Source of the DNA: Lachnospiraceae bacterium
Lineage (GTDB): Bacteria; Bacillota; Clostridia; Lachnospirales; Lachnospiraceae
Direction of reading: 5' to 3'
NCBI GenBank assembly: GCA_015258065.1
Contig: JABZIZ010000003.1
Coordinates: 124,001 to 188,000, forward strand
Length of the DNA: 64,000 nucleotides
Shown here: piece after piece, positions 25,833-35,582 of the stretch
How the letters are laid out: each line of letters starts with the position of its first letter
How positions within the stretch are numbered: position 1 is the stretch's first letter
The notes under the pieces: model-generated
Seen by the model: the letters and a program-made list of their open reading frames with translations, nothing else
Told to the model about the DNA's origin: nothing
The model's database searches: none
Made by a program: the position numbers and the translations under genes

Positions 25833-26503
25833 TCTTCTCCCTCAACCAAGAGATATCCGAGTCCGCGGCTGGTCTTAATCGTCAAATTGGAATCCAGCGC
25901 CCTCAACTTCTTCCTTAAAAACCCGATGTAAACTTCTACGTTATTTTCCGTTGCCTCACTGTCGTATCCCCAGATTTTCTCCAGCAGGATGTTTTTGGAT
26001 GCAATCTTATTCTTTTCCTGTAAGAGGAGCTTCATCATCTGGAACTCCTTGGACGATAGACGAATACTCCCCCTGTCTACAATCAATTCCGTGGAATCCA
26101 AATCCAGGACCGTATTGCCAAAGCTGATCTGATTCACCTCTTTACCCTGCCTTCGAAACAGAGCATTGATACAGGCAAGCAGTTCCCGTTCATCAAAGGG
26201 CTTCGTGAGATAATAATCCGCACCGGATTCCAGCCCCTCCACCCGGTCTAAGAGATCCGACCTGGCGGTCAGCATGAGAATCAACGTCCCCTTCTTGTCT
26301 TTTCTCAAACCTCTTGCCACCTGATATCCGTTTAATTTTGGAAGCATCACATCCAGAATGATCATATCCAGAGCAAGCGACCTGGCGATTTCCATCCCCT
26401 CTTCACCATCATAAGCCAGATACACTGTATGCTTGTTTTTTTCCAGAATTTCTTTCAGAGACTCCGCCAGCATGATTTCATCTTCCACCACTAAAATCTG
26501 CAT
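25829..26503 (-). CDS. OmpR-family response regulator
   Basis: A 224-residue regulator with receiver residues in VVEDE, phosphoacceptor Asp in MIILDVMLPK (about residue 52) and Lys in YLTKPF (about 103). The C-terminal winged helix ends in TSRGLGYLL. Start chosen at 26503 behind AAGGGAGACGCG. It lies 16 bases after the M18 aminopeptidase gene, so both may share a transcript. It is the natural candidate to bind the 11-bp direct repeats at 19726-19775. Confidence 0.93.
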   Translation of the reverse strand: MQILVVEDEIMLAESLKEILEKNKHTVYLAYDGEEGMEIARSLALDMIILDVMLPKLNGYQVARGLRKDKKGTLILMLTARSDLLDRVEGLESGADYYLTKPFDERELLACINALFRRQGKEVNQISFGNTVLDLDSTELIVDRGSIRLSSKEFQMMKLLLQEKNKIASKNILLEKIWGYDSEATENNVEVYIGFLRKKLRALDSNLTIKTSRGLGYLLVEGEE

Positions 26504-26519
26504 CACGCGTCTCCCTTGT

Positions 26520-27851
26520 TCAAAAACAAATCTCCAAATTCCCGTCTCCCTTTCCCCGTACGGAAGAGGAATAAAAGAGCCTGGCCACTTCTGCCAGATC
26601 ATAACCATCCATCACCCCTGCCGTCTCATAGGGCGAGTGCATGGAAAGCTGCGCCAGACCAATATCGACGGTATTCATCGCCACCTGGCTGTTGGAGATA
26701 TTCCCCAGCGTCGATCCCCCCAGCATATCCGAACGATTGGTAAACGTCTGGTACGGCACCTGCGCTTTTTCACAAAAACTCTTGAAGACGGCGCCGGAAA
26801 CGGCGTCTGTCGTGTATTTCTGATTGGCGCTGTACTTTAATACAATTCCCTGATTCATATAAGGTCGATTCACCGGGTCTGCTTTATCCGGATGTGAGGG
26901 ATGTACCGCATGGGCATTGTCCGCCGAAATCAAAAAACTGTTCTGCAATGCCTTATAGTAGTCCACTTCTTCCAGACGAAAGGCGTAAAGGATCCGATGC
27001 AACACCTCTTTGAGGAAGGGGGAATCCGCCCCCTGTTTCGTGCCGCTGCCGACCTCTTCGTTATCGAACACACAGTGCATGGCAACGCTTTCCTTCGGCT
27101 TTGCAGCAAGCAGTCCCTGAAGAGAGGAAAAAGCGCATTGCAAATCATCCAGCCTCCCGCTTCCGATGAACTCCTCACAAGCACCGAACACACAGGCCTT
27201 CTGCCGGTTATACAAAAACAAATCCCAATCGAGGATGTCTTCCTCTTTGACGGAAATCGCTTCGGCAATGATTTCCTTGAATTTCCCCCTTCCTTCCCTG
27301 GTCGAAAAAAGAGGCAGCATATCCTTCTGCGCATTGAAAGAATATCCATCGTTGACTTCACGGTTCATGTGAATCGCAAGGTTGGGGATGAGAAGCAGAT
27401 CCCTATCCAGATTGACCAGCTTAGATGCCACGCCTTTCTTTGTCCGGATCAGCACCCTTCCCGCCACGGACAGCGGTCTGTCCAGCCATGGTGCGCAAAT
27501 CATCCCGCCATATTTTTCCACATTCAGCTGAATATAAGCCTGCTCCACCTCCATCTCCGGATCGGTTTTGATTTTAAACACCGGGGAATCGCTGTGACTG
27601 GCGATGATCTGAAAGCCCTGAAACGGTTTTTCCGGAAGATGAAAGGCAATGAGCGCAGAGCCGTTGCGCGTAACAAAATATTTGCCTCCCCTCTCCAACT
27701 TCCAGTCGTCTCCCTCATATAAAGGTGAAAACCCCTCTGCCTGCAGAATCTCCTTCATATTCTCTACTGCAAAAAAGGCATTGACGCTTTTGTCCAGAAA
27801 ATCCATGAGTTTTTTGGTAAACTTTCTGGCACTTGCTTCTTTTTCCGCCAT
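26520..27851 (-). CDS. M18-family aminopeptidase (first copy)
   Basis: A 443-residue cocatalytic zinc aminopeptidase of the M18 (aspartyl aminopeptidase/ApeB) family. Metal and catalytic residues appear in ASHSDSP (about 88-94), NLDRD, VFDNEEVGSGT (Glu pair, about 262-272), ISADNAHAVHP, and SMHSPYETAG (about 407-416). A paralogue of different length is encoded at 30341-31840. It is the gene immediately upstream of the two-component system. Confidence 0.93.
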   Translation of the reverse strand: MAEKEASARKFTKKLMDFLDKSVNAFFAVENMKEILQAEGFSPLYEGDDWKLERGGKYFVTRNGSALIAFHLPEKPFQGFQIIASHSDSPVFKIKTDPEMEVEQAYIQLNVEKYGGMICAPWLDRPLSVAGRVLIRTKKGVASKLVNLDRDLLLIPNLAIHMNREVNDGYSFNAQKDMLPLFSTREGRGKFKEIIAEAISVKEEDILDWDLFLYNRQKACVFGACEEFIGSGRLDDLQCAFSSLQGLLAAKPKESVAMHCVFDNEEVGSGTKQGADSPFLKEVLHRILYAFRLEEVDYYKALQNSFLISADNAHAVHPSHPDKADPVNRPYMNQGIVLKYSANQKYTTDAVSGAVFKSFCEKAQVPYQTFTNRSDMLGGSTLGNISNSQVAMNTVDIGLAQLSMHSPYETAGVMDGYDLAEVARLFYSSSVRGKGDGNLEICF

Positions 27852-27934
27852 GTTCTACTCCTTTTTTCTTGTGTTCATAAATCCATTCATCTAAAATATA
27901 CCATGATACCGTAAAAATCTCGAAAGTCGGTCGT

Positions 27935-28726
27935 ATGAATCATGCGATTTTTTTATTGGAAATCATAGGAACGATTGCCTTTGCGATCTCCGGCGTATTA
28001 GCCGCCAAGGAAAAGCAAATGGATCTCTTTGGCGCCATCGTTCTGGGCTGTGCCACCGCCGTGGGAGGCGGCATGATGCGGGATATCATTCTGGGAAAAT
28101 TCCCGCCTGTCCTTTTCACCGACCCTATTTATACAGAGTTCTCATTTATCACTTGTATTCTAGGCTTTCTGATAGAGAAAAGACATCTCCATACCACAGG
28201 AGAAGAGCTGACTATTCTCCTCTACATGGCAGACAGCATCGGCCTCGGCATCTTTGTTGTAGTGGGAAGCCAGTCTGCCTTTCACGCAGGCTATGGTCAT
28301 AATCTCTTTCTATGCACCTTTGTCGGTGCGATCACCGGCATTGGCGGCGGCCTTTTGCGCGACATGCTCTCTGCAGAGCTTCCCCTCATTATGCGAAAAA
28401 GAGTCTACGGAGTAGCCGCCATCCTTGGATCTCTATCCTATTCTTTTCTCAGACAACAGGGAGCAAATGACAAGGGTTCCCTGTTGGTTGGCGTCTGCTT
28501 CACTATTCTCATCCGCTTTCTGGCGATCCATTTTCACTGGAATCTTCCCTCTTTTCAAGAAAAGCCGTCCACTACAACCGATTCATCCTCTCTAATAGAA
28601 TCAGCTTACCAAACGAAATCGTCTGCTCCAGGCAAGTCCTCCTATCAAACCAAATCATCCTCTCAAGCCGGGTCAATCTCTCAAGCAGAATCATCTGTGA
28701 AAGAAAAAAAATCTCCGTGCGCCTAA
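27935..28726 (+). CDS. TRIC/UPF0126-family membrane channel protein
   Basis: A 263-residue protein with seven membrane helices in residues 5-205 and the duplicated family motif GGGMMRDIILG (about 48-58) and GGGLLRDML (about 134-142). Homologues are annotated as trimeric intracellular cation channels or YicG-like proteins; E. coli relatives have been linked to glycine uptake. The last 50 residues are a Ser/Gln/Lys-rich tail with repeats of SYQTKSS type that the family does not normally have. Its stop overlaps the convergent HD gene by 4 bases. Confidence 0.88.
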   Translation: MNHAIFLLEIIGTIAFAISGVLAAKEKQMDLFGAIVLGCATAVGGGMMRDIILGKFPPVLFTDPIYTEFSFITCILGFLIEKRHLHTTGEELTILLYMADSIGLGIFVVVGSQSAFHAGYGHNLFLCTFVGAITGIGGGLLRDMLSAELPLIMRKRVYGVAAILGSLSYSFLRQQGANDKGSLLVGVCFTILIRFLAIHFHWNLPSFQEKPSTTTDSSSLIESAYQTKSSAPGKSSYQTKSSSQAGSISQAESSVKEKKSPCA

Positions 28727-29175
28727 TGCCTCTGAAAAAAAGTCTCCTGCAGCGAGACAAGCTTATCTGCAACGCAAACAATCCACGCCTCTCTGGACAT
28801 CGGCACTCTCTCCGGATTTAGGGGCCACATGTGACAATAGATAACATGGCTTGTCTTATCATCAATATGAAATAGCATCTGTGCGTTCTTGCACGCAACA
28901 TTTGCATGGCGAAACCCATGGAAACGATGGCTCCCGTCTCCCTTCCGGTGCCAGTCATAGAGAAATAAATCATGCAACATCGCACCGGTGAGCAAGACTT
29001 CCAGATCGGAGTGCAGTGCCAAATATCGATTGATTCGGTAACTCATTCTGGCGACGTTTTTGCAGTGTTCATACGTAGAAACACTTCCATGCTGCCTATA
29101 TCTTTTCATTTGCTGCACGTTTTCATCGGATTCGATGCCGTAGAGAATGGCTTCCATCTCCTGATGGTCCTGCAT
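28723..29175 (-). CDS. HD-domain protein
   Basis: A 150-residue metal-dependent phosphohydrolase-like protein with the HD signature: His in TYEHCKNVAR (about 34-43), HD in GAMLHDLFLYDW (about 64-75) and Asp in CVADKLVSL (about 134-142). Substrate is not predictable. It lies 71 bases after queA on the same strand, probably at the end of the pheST-M18-queA run. AGAGGGATAG precedes the ATG. Confidence 0.85.
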   Translation of the reverse strand: MQDHQEMEAILYGIESDENVQQMKRYRQHGSVSTYEHCKNVARMSYRINRYLALHSDLEVLLTGAMLHDLFLYDWHRKGDGSHRFHGFRHANVACKNAQMLFHIDDKTSHVIYCHMWPLNPERVPMSREAWIVCVADKLVSLQETFFQRH

Positions 29176-29246
29176 TCTATCTATCCCTCTTTTCCTTACA
29201 AAATCTTAACAGCTTCCGCTTTGTTTACGAATGTAAGAAAACGGTG

Positions 29247-30335
29247 TTAAACTATAAACATCGCATCCCCAAAACTGAAAAAGCGGTATTTCTGCCTGAC
29301 AGCCTCCTCGTAAGCCCGCAGAATATTCTCTCTACCGGCAAGGGCGGAAACCAGCATCAGAAGAGTCGACTCCGGCAGGTGGAAATTGGTAATGAGCGCA
29401 TCCATCACCCGGAAAGAGAAACCCGGGTAAATAAAGATGGAGGTATCTCCGGAGCAGGGCGCCACCCACTGCAAATCGGCACTCCCCTCCTCTCTGTTTT
29501 GTTTTTTCTCCGGGAGCAGTCGTGCGGCGCTCTCCACCGTTCTGCAACTGGTCGTTCCCACGCAGATCACACGATGACCGGAGGCCTTGGCGGAATTGAT
29601 GGCGTCCGCCGCCTCCTTCGTCACCTGAAACCACTCCGTATGCATCCGGTGTTCTCTGACATCCTCCACTTTCACGGGTCTGAAGGTTCCCAGTCCCACA
29701 TGCAGGGTGACATAGGCAAGCTTCACTCCCTTTTCTTCCACTCTTTCTAACAATTCCTTCGTAAAATGCAGTCCCGCCGTCGGCGCGGCCGCACTGCCGT
29801 CATATTTTGCATAGACTGTATTGTACCGGTTTCGATCCTTTAGCTCATGTTTGATATAAGGAGGAAGTGGCATTTCGCCCAGCCTGTCCAGAACTTCTTC
29901 AAAAATCCCCTCGTACTCGAAATGAACCAGGCGATTTCCATCCGGTAAAACCTCCCTGATCTCCGCATGAAGCGCACCTCCTCCAAAGGACACCCGGGCT
30001 CCTTCGCGCAACTTTTTCCCCGGACGAACCAGAGTCTCCCAGACATCGTTTTCTCTCCGCTTTAGGAGCAGAATCTCCACTGCGGCACCACCGTCTTCCT
30101 TTTGCCCGAGAAGGCGAGCCGGAATGACGCGCGTATTGTTGAGCACCAGGCAGTCTCCCTCTTGCAAGTAGTCCAGAATTTCATGAAACACATGATGAGA
30201 CATCTCTCCCGTTTTCTTATGAAGGACCAGGAGCCTGGAAGAGGCGCGATCCTGCAAGGGATCCTGTGCAATCAATTCTTTCGGCAGGTCAAAATCATAA
30301 TCAGAGGTGGAAAACCCCTCCTTCCTTTCCCCCAT
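29247..30335 (-). CDS. queA: S-adenosylmethionine:tRNA ribosyltransferase-isomerase
   Basis: QueA makes epoxyqueuosine at tRNA position 34. The 362-residue protein has DYDFDLPKELIAQDP at its N-terminus, LNNTRVIPARL (about 64-74), the APTAGLHFT motif (about 190-198) and the C-terminal NFHLPESTLLMLVSA motif. An in-frame GTG at 30344 overlaps the M18 stop by 4 bases; ATG at 30335 is the conventional start. No other queuosine gene is in the window. Confidence 0.96.
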   Translation of the reverse strand: MGERKEGFSTSDYDFDLPKELIAQDPLQDRASSRLLVLHKKTGEMSHHVFHEILDYLQEGDCLVLNNTRVIPARLLGQKEDGGAAVEILLLKRRENDVWETLVRPGKKLREGARVSFGGGALHAEIREVLPDGNRLVHFEYEGIFEEVLDRLGEMPLPPYIKHELKDRNRYNTVYAKYDGSAAAPTAGLHFTKELLERVEEKGVKLAYVTLHVGLGTFRPVKVEDVREHRMHTEWFQVTKEAADAINSAKASGHRVICVGTTSCRTVESAARLLPEKKQNREEGSADLQWVAPCSGDTSIFIYPGFSFRVMDALITNFHLPESTLLMLVSALAGRENILRAYEEAVRQKYRFFSFGDAMFIV

Positions 30336-30340
30336 GGCGA

Positions 30341-31840
30341 TCACTCATTTCTAAGAGAGGCGTGCTTTAAAAAGGCAATATATCCGCGATACGCTTCATA
30401 AAGATCCGCCTTGGACGTTGCCTCGTAGGGTGCATGCATGCTGAGTACCGGCACGCCGGAATCAATGACATTCATCCCGTAAAGTGCAAGAATATAGGCA
30501 ATCGTGCCACCGCCGCCCAGATCGACTCTGCCCAGCTCCGCCGTTTGGAAGTTCACCTTTTCTTTTTCAAAAATGGCGCGAAGATGTGCCAGATACTCCG
30601 CATTGGCATCGTTGCTGCCGGATTTTCCATGCGTACCGGTAAATTTGTTAAACACCATACCGCTGCCGACATAGGCCACATTCTTCTTTTCGAAAGCAGA
30701 AGCAAACTGCGGATCATAAGAACTGGAAACATCGGAAGAAAGCATACAGGAATTGGCAAGACATCTGCGCAGCTTCAGCTCGCTGTAATCTCCCATTAAC
30801 TCCATCACCTCCGCCACCGCATTCTCAAAGAAATGAGAACGCATGCCGGTTGCACCGACAGAACCGATTTCTTCTTTGTCAACCAGAATGCTGCAAGCGG
30901 TTCTATTGATATCTTTGGTGTCAAAAACAGCCTTGGCGGAAGGATAGGCGCAGACACGGTCATCCTGTCCGTAAGCTAAAATCAGGGAGCGGTCAAAGCC
31001 GGCATCTCTTGCAGGACCTGCCGGCACGATTTCCAGCTCGGCAGAGATAAAGTCCTCTTCTTCAAAACCGTACTGGTCTTTCAGAATCGCAAGGATGCCT
31101 CGCTTCACGGCACCGCTTATTTTTGACTGGCACGCTTTTTCCTCTTTTTCCTCCCGGAAAGCATAGCGCTGCCCCTTCGTCAGCTTGTCGTCGTCCTTGT
31201 CTTCCTTCTCTTCCTTTTCTTCCTTCTCAATCACCAGAGGTTTGTTGCCGATAATCAAATCCAGCATTTCTCCCTCAATGACTTCGGTGGCTTTCTTGGT
31301 CATCTGCTCCTGTGCCAGGTGAATCAAGAGGTCGGAAAAGAAGAAGACCGGATCCTCCTCATCCTCTCCCACCGTTAACTGCACCGTTGAGCCATCCTTT
31401 TTGACGACTACTCCATGCAACGCAAGCGGCATGGCAACATATTGATATTTCTTGATGCCGCCATAATAATGCGTGTCCAGATAAGCGAACCCTCCCTCCT
31501 CATAGAGCGGATTCTGCTTCACATCCAAACGAGGAGAGTCAATATGTGCGCCCAGGATGTTCATCCCGTTTTCCATCGGTTCCTCTCCGATATGAAAGAG
31601 GACAATGGACTTGTTCATCCATACGCTGTAAATTTTGTCTCCCTTCTTCACCTTTTTCTTTTTTTCCAGCAAAGAGGTCAGTTCTACAAATCCTTCCTCC
31701 TCCGCCATATTCACCAGTTGGTCTACACACTCGCGCTCCGTCTTTCCCTGATCCAGAAACTTCTTGTATCCTTCTGCAAAGGCGAATGCTTCCTTCTCCT
31801 GCTTCTGAGTATAGGTTATCCACGTATTTTTACGAATCAT
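30341..31840 (-). CDS. M18-family aminopeptidase (second copy)
   Basis: A 499-residue M18 zinc aminopeptidase. Key segments are GAHIDSPRLDV (about 96-106), DTHYYGGIKKYQY, the Glu pair in LVDKEEIGSVGATG, SDVSSSYDP, and LSMHAPYEATS near the C-terminus. Compared with the first copy it has an inserted, highly charged tract (about 206-238, Glu/Lys/Asp repeats). It sits between pheT and queA, overlapping the longest queA frame. Confidence 0.92.
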   Translation of the reverse strand: MIRKNTWITYTQKQEKEAFAFAEGYKKFLDQGKTERECVDQLVNMAEEEGFVELTSLLEKKKKVKKGDKIYSVWMNKSIVLFHIGEEPMENGMNILGAHIDSPRLDVKQNPLYEEGGFAYLDTHYYGGIKKYQYVAMPLALHGVVVKKDGSTVQLTVGEDEEDPVFFFSDLLIHLAQEQMTKKATEVIEGEMLDLIIGNKPLVIEKEEKEEKEDKDDDKLTKGQRYAFREEKEEKACQSKISGAVKRGILAILKDQYGFEEEDFISAELEIVPAGPARDAGFDRSLILAYGQDDRVCAYPSAKAVFDTKDINRTACSILVDKEEIGSVGATGMRSHFFENAVAEVMELMGDYSELKLRRCLANSCMLSSDVSSSYDPQFASAFEKKNVAYVGSGMVFNKFTGTHGKSGSNDANAEYLAHLRAIFEKEKVNFQTAELGRVDLGGGGTIAYILALYGMNVIDSGVPVLSMHAPYEATSKADLYEAYRGYIAFLKHASLRNE

Positions 31841-31918
31841 CTTACCCTCCTTGATTCTCCTATGGGGCTGTCAAAAATCCCCTCTCACTGCCATTTTCCT
31901 TATGAAAATGCACTTGTA

Positions 31919-34435
31919 TCAACTTCTCAGTTCGATTTTCATTTCCTTTAATCCATTTAAGATGCGCTCCATGCAGCTGTTGACTTCTTCATCCGACAGC
32001 GTCCGTTTCGCGCTGCGGAAGGACAGCGAATAAGCCATGGACTTGTACCCTTTTTGGATCTGTGCGCCTTCATATAAATCAAACAGTTCTAATTTCTCAA
32101 GATATTCTCCGGCGCAGTGCCGAATGGTCTGCTCGATTTCTCCCGCCAGAATTTCCCTCGGCACCACCATCGAAAGATCCCTGGAAAGAGCAGGAAACCT
32201 GGCAATGCCATGATAGCGCCTCTCAAAGGTAGCGTAAGGAAGAACGGAGGGAATATCAATGACAGCCAGATACACGCGGTCTTTGATTCCATAGTTCGCC
32301 GCCACCAGCGGATGCAACTCTCCCAGATAACCGATTTTCACCAGTTCTTCTGTTTTCGGATCCTGATACTGGATTTCCGCCTGCCTGCCCGGATGCAGAT
32401 AGGGCCGACCCTGGATGCCTTCATAGAGCGTTTCCCTTGGATTCAGCTGCATGTGCTCCAGCATGTTCAGACTCTCCAGAAACTCTTCCACTACCCCCTT
32501 CATGGTGTAAAAATCGCCTTCTCCATAAAAGCCGAGTGTAAACTGTTCCCTCTCATCCGGAAGGTCTTTTAGCGGAAGTTCCTTGGGCAGATAGATATTG
32601 GCGATTTCATACAGACGCACATCCTTGTTTCTGCGACTGTAATTGGTGGAAAGACTGGTGAGGATTCCCCCAAGCGGCAGCGTCCTCATAATGGAGAAAT
32701 CTTCCCCAAGCGGATTGGAAATGGTAATGGCCGCTCTCTCCTTTGCCTCCTTTGGTAAAAGAAGTTTATCAAAAACTTTCGGGCTTTCAAAGGAATAGCA
32801 ATAGGCCTGTGAGAAGCCGGAAAACTGTGCCACCGCCTCCGCCTTATCCCTGACGTACATCCGGAACGATTTTCCTCCGGTGGTTGCGCTGTTTTTCGGA
32901 AGCGTCACCGGAATCTTATCGTAACCGTAAAAGCGAGCCACTTCCTCTGCCAGATCGCAGGTGGCATGCAGGTCCTGACGGAAACTGGGAACGACGACTT
33001 CTCCCGTTTTCTGGTCATACCCGATTTCTTCTCTTTTAAAATAATCGATCATCTCCTCTTTGGAAAGCTTGGTGCCCAGGAGCGCATTGATGCGTCCCTC
33101 CTCTAACGGAATCCGCCTCAGGGGTTCGATCGGTTTTCCCGCTTCCACCATGCCTGCGACCACTGTTCCGGCGTGCAGTTCTTCCATCAGCGCACAGGCT
33201 CTGTTGATTGCCTCGATCGCATTGGCAGGATCCAGTCCTTTTTCAAAGAAACCGGAGGCATCCGTTCGCAGCCCGATCCTCTTGGCACTTTTCCGGATAT
33301 TGGCTCCCTGAAAGGTTGCCGCTTCAAAGAGAACCGTCTGAACCTTGTCTGTAATCATGGAATTCTCACCGCCCATGATGCCTGCGATGCCGATTTCCTT
33401 CTCCGCATCACAAATCATTAGAACATCCCTGTCCAACTGTCTTTTGACTCCGTCCAGCGTAACAAAGCTCTCTCCGTCCCTTGCACGGCGAACGAGGATC
33501 TGATTCCCTGCAACCGCCGAAAGATCATAGGCATGCATCGGCTGTCCGTATTCCAGCATCACATAGTTGGTGATGTCCACCAGATTGTTAATGGGGCGGA
33601 TTCCGCAGGAAGCCAGTCTCCTCTGCATCCACTTCGGCGAGGGTGCAATATGAACATCCTTACAGATCCGTGCGCAGTAATGCGTGCAGAGATCCGAATC
33701 CTGCACCTCTACCTTGACGTAATCCTGCGCCTGATCCACCTCACTTTTTACCTGATGATCCGGTTTGTAGAAGGGAAGATCGTAGGCTGCCGCCGCCTCT
33801 CTTGCAATTCCAAGGATCGCATAACAGTCCACGCGGTTGGAGGTGATTTCAAATTCGAAGAGCGTATCGTGCAGTCCGAGCGCCGCAACCGCATCGTCTC
33901 CCGGCTGTACCCCGCTATTTTCCTCAAAGATATACAGACCGTTTTCCGGTGCTTCCGGGTAAAAATCACGACTGCTCCCCAATTCCTCGATGGAACACAT
34001 CATACCGTAGGATTCTACTCCTCTCAGCTTCCCGGCCTGAATGGAGATCCCATTTTCCTTTAAATCCGATCCCTCCTCGTTGTGCTCATGGCCATGCGAG
34101 GCGGCGACTCTTCCTCCGTCCAGAACCACAGGGACCAGATCCCCCTCCTTCATGTTCTTCGCTCCGGTTACGATTTGCACCCGACCGTCTTCTGAGACCC
34201 CGGTATTTCCCACGCTGTTTTTTCCCACATCCACCTGACAGATGACCAGTTTATCCGCGCCCGGATGGGGTTTGATCTCCTGAATCCTGCCGACGACAAT
34301 CTTCTCCAGATTCTGATCAAACCGTGTATAAGTCTCCGTCTTCGTTCCAAACAGCGTCATACGGTTGAAGAAATCACGATCCGTGCAACCCAAATCCGGT
34401 ACGTATGCTTTAATCCATGATAATGAAGCGTCCAT
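31919..34435 (-). CDS. pheT: phenylalanine--tRNA ligase beta subunit
   Basis: The 838-residue beta chain of PheRS. It has the tRNA-binding OB domain (about 40-165, with HPGADKLVICQVDVG), the B3/B4 editing domain (about 215-390, with SNRVDCYAILGIAREAAA and GIMGGE), the B5 domain and a C-terminal anticodon-binding FDX-ACB domain (about 745-838, with FPALSRDLSMVV). AAAGGAGAG lies upstream of the ATG. It follows pheS by 29 bases in the T-box operon. Confidence 0.97.
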   Translation of the reverse strand: MDASLSWIKAYVPDLGCTDRDFFNRMTLFGTKTETYTRFDQNLEKIVVGRIQEIKPHPGADKLVICQVDVGKNSVGNTGVSEDGRVQIVTGAKNMKEGDLVPVVLDGGRVAASHGHEHNEEGSDLKENGISIQAGKLRGVESYGMMCSIEELGSSRDFYPEAPENGLYIFEENSGVQPGDDAVAALGLHDTLFEFEITSNRVDCYAILGIAREAAAAYDLPFYKPDHQVKSEVDQAQDYVKVEVQDSDLCTHYCARICKDVHIAPSPKWMQRRLASCGIRPINNLVDITNYVMLEYGQPMHAYDLSAVAGNQILVRRARDGESFVTLDGVKRQLDRDVLMICDAEKEIGIAGIMGGENSMITDKVQTVLFEAATFQGANIRKSAKRIGLRTDASGFFEKGLDPANAIEAINRACALMEELHAGTVVAGMVEAGKPIEPLRRIPLEEGRINALLGTKLSKEEMIDYFKREEIGYDQKTGEVVVPSFRQDLHATCDLAEEVARFYGYDKIPVTLPKNSATTGGKSFRMYVRDKAEAVAQFSGFSQAYCYSFESPKVFDKLLLPKEAKERAAITISNPLGEDFSIMRTLPLGGILTSLSTNYSRRNKDVRLYEIANIYLPKELPLKDLPDEREQFTLGFYGEGDFYTMKGVVEEFLESLNMLEHMQLNPRETLYEGIQGRPYLHPGRQAEIQYQDPKTEELVKIGYLGELHPLVAANYGIKDRVYLAVIDIPSVLPYATFERRYHGIARFPALSRDLSMVVPREILAGEIEQTIRHCAGEYLEKLELFDLYEGAQIQKGYKSMAYSLSFRSAKRTLSDEEVNSCMERILNGLKEMKIELRS

Positions 34436-34464
34436 TCTTTTCTGCTCTCCTTTTCCAACCGAAT

Positions 34465-35487
34465 TTAAAACTGATTCAGGAACCTGATGTCATTTTCATA
34501 CAAGAGGCGCATGTCATCAATTTCGTATTTTAACAGTGCGATTCTTTCCAGACCGACCCCGAAGGCAAAACCGGTGTATTTCTCCGGATCAATTCCACTC
34601 ATCTCCAGCACGTTCGGATGCACCATACCGCATCCGAGGATTTCAATCCAGCCCTCTCCCTGGCAGAAACGACAACCTTTGCCGCCACACTTGAAACAGG
34701 AAACATCCATCTCCGCCGAAGGCTCTGTAAACGGGAAATGATGGGGACGAAATTTCACCTTCGTGTCTTCTCCAAAGATCTCTCTGGCAAATTCCGCCAG
34801 CGTCCCCTTCAGATCCGACATGGTGATGTCCTGGTCAATGACCAGTCCCTCGATCTGATGGAAGGAAGGGGAATGCGTCGCATCCACCTCATCCGCACGA
34901 AACACCCGTCCGGGCGAAATCATTTTAATAGGGAGGTGCCCCTTTTCCATTTCCCTGACCTGAACTGAAGAAGTCTGCGTCCGAAGAAGGAAATCTCCAG
35001 AAATATAGAAGGTATCCTGTTCATCCTTGGCCGGATGATCCGCCGGGATATTGAGCGCCTCAAAATTATAATAATCCCGTTCGACTTCCGGACCTTCCAC
35101 CACCTGATATCCCATCCCCACAAAGATCCGCTCCGCCTCTTTCAGGGCAATCGTGTTAGGGTGACTGTGCCCCAGCCTGCTTTTCTTTGCAGGAAGCGTC
35201 ACGTCAATGACCTCGCTCTTTAATTTCAGGTCTAACAGCGCCTCTTCCATCCTCCTCTTCCGCGCTTCCATGGCAGCCTCAATCGATGCACGCGCCTCGT
35301 TTACCATCTGCCCGACCTTGGGTCTGTCCTTCGGTGCGACATCCTTCATGGATTTTAGGAGATCCGTCAGTTGCCCCTTCTTTCCGAGCACCTCTACCCG
35401 AATCCGGTTCAAATCGTTCAGGTCTTTGCTTGCTTCTAACTGCTCCAGAACCTGTTTGTTGATCTGCTCCAATTTTTCTTTGATCAT
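34465..35487 (-). CDS. pheS: phenylalanine--tRNA ligase alpha subunit
   Basis: The 340-residue catalytic chain, class II aaRS. It shows an N-terminal coiled coil (about 1-90), motif 1 around GHSHP, motif 2 with GRVFRADEVDATHSPSFHQ (about 200-218), a Cys-rich insert CFKCGGKGCRFCQGEGW typical of many clostridial PheS, and motif 3 GFAFGVGLERIALL. The start has GGAGGTAGAG. Preceded by a T-box leader. Confidence 0.98.
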   Translation of the reverse strand: MIKEKLEQINKQVLEQLEASKDLNDLNRIRVEVLGKKGQLTDLLKSMKDVAPKDRPKVGQMVNEARASIEAAMEARKRRMEEALLDLKLKSEVIDVTLPAKKSRLGHSHPNTIALKEAERIFVGMGYQVVEGPEVERDYYNFEALNIPADHPAKDEQDTFYISGDFLLRTQTSSVQVREMEKGHLPIKMISPGRVFRADEVDATHSPSFHQIEGLVIDQDITMSDLKGTLAEFAREIFGEDTKVKFRPHHFPFTEPSAEMDVSCFKCGGKGCRFCQGEGWIEILGCGMVHPNVLEMSGIDPEKYTGFAFGVGLERIALLKYEIDDMRLLYENDIRFLNQF

Positions 35488-35582
35488 CTCTACCTCCGAA
35501 ATCTCCGGTCACTTCCCTAATCTCCGGAAAGAACCTCCTGCTACAAGCGACCTCCTGCCCTTAGCACCAACCGCTTTTGCTC

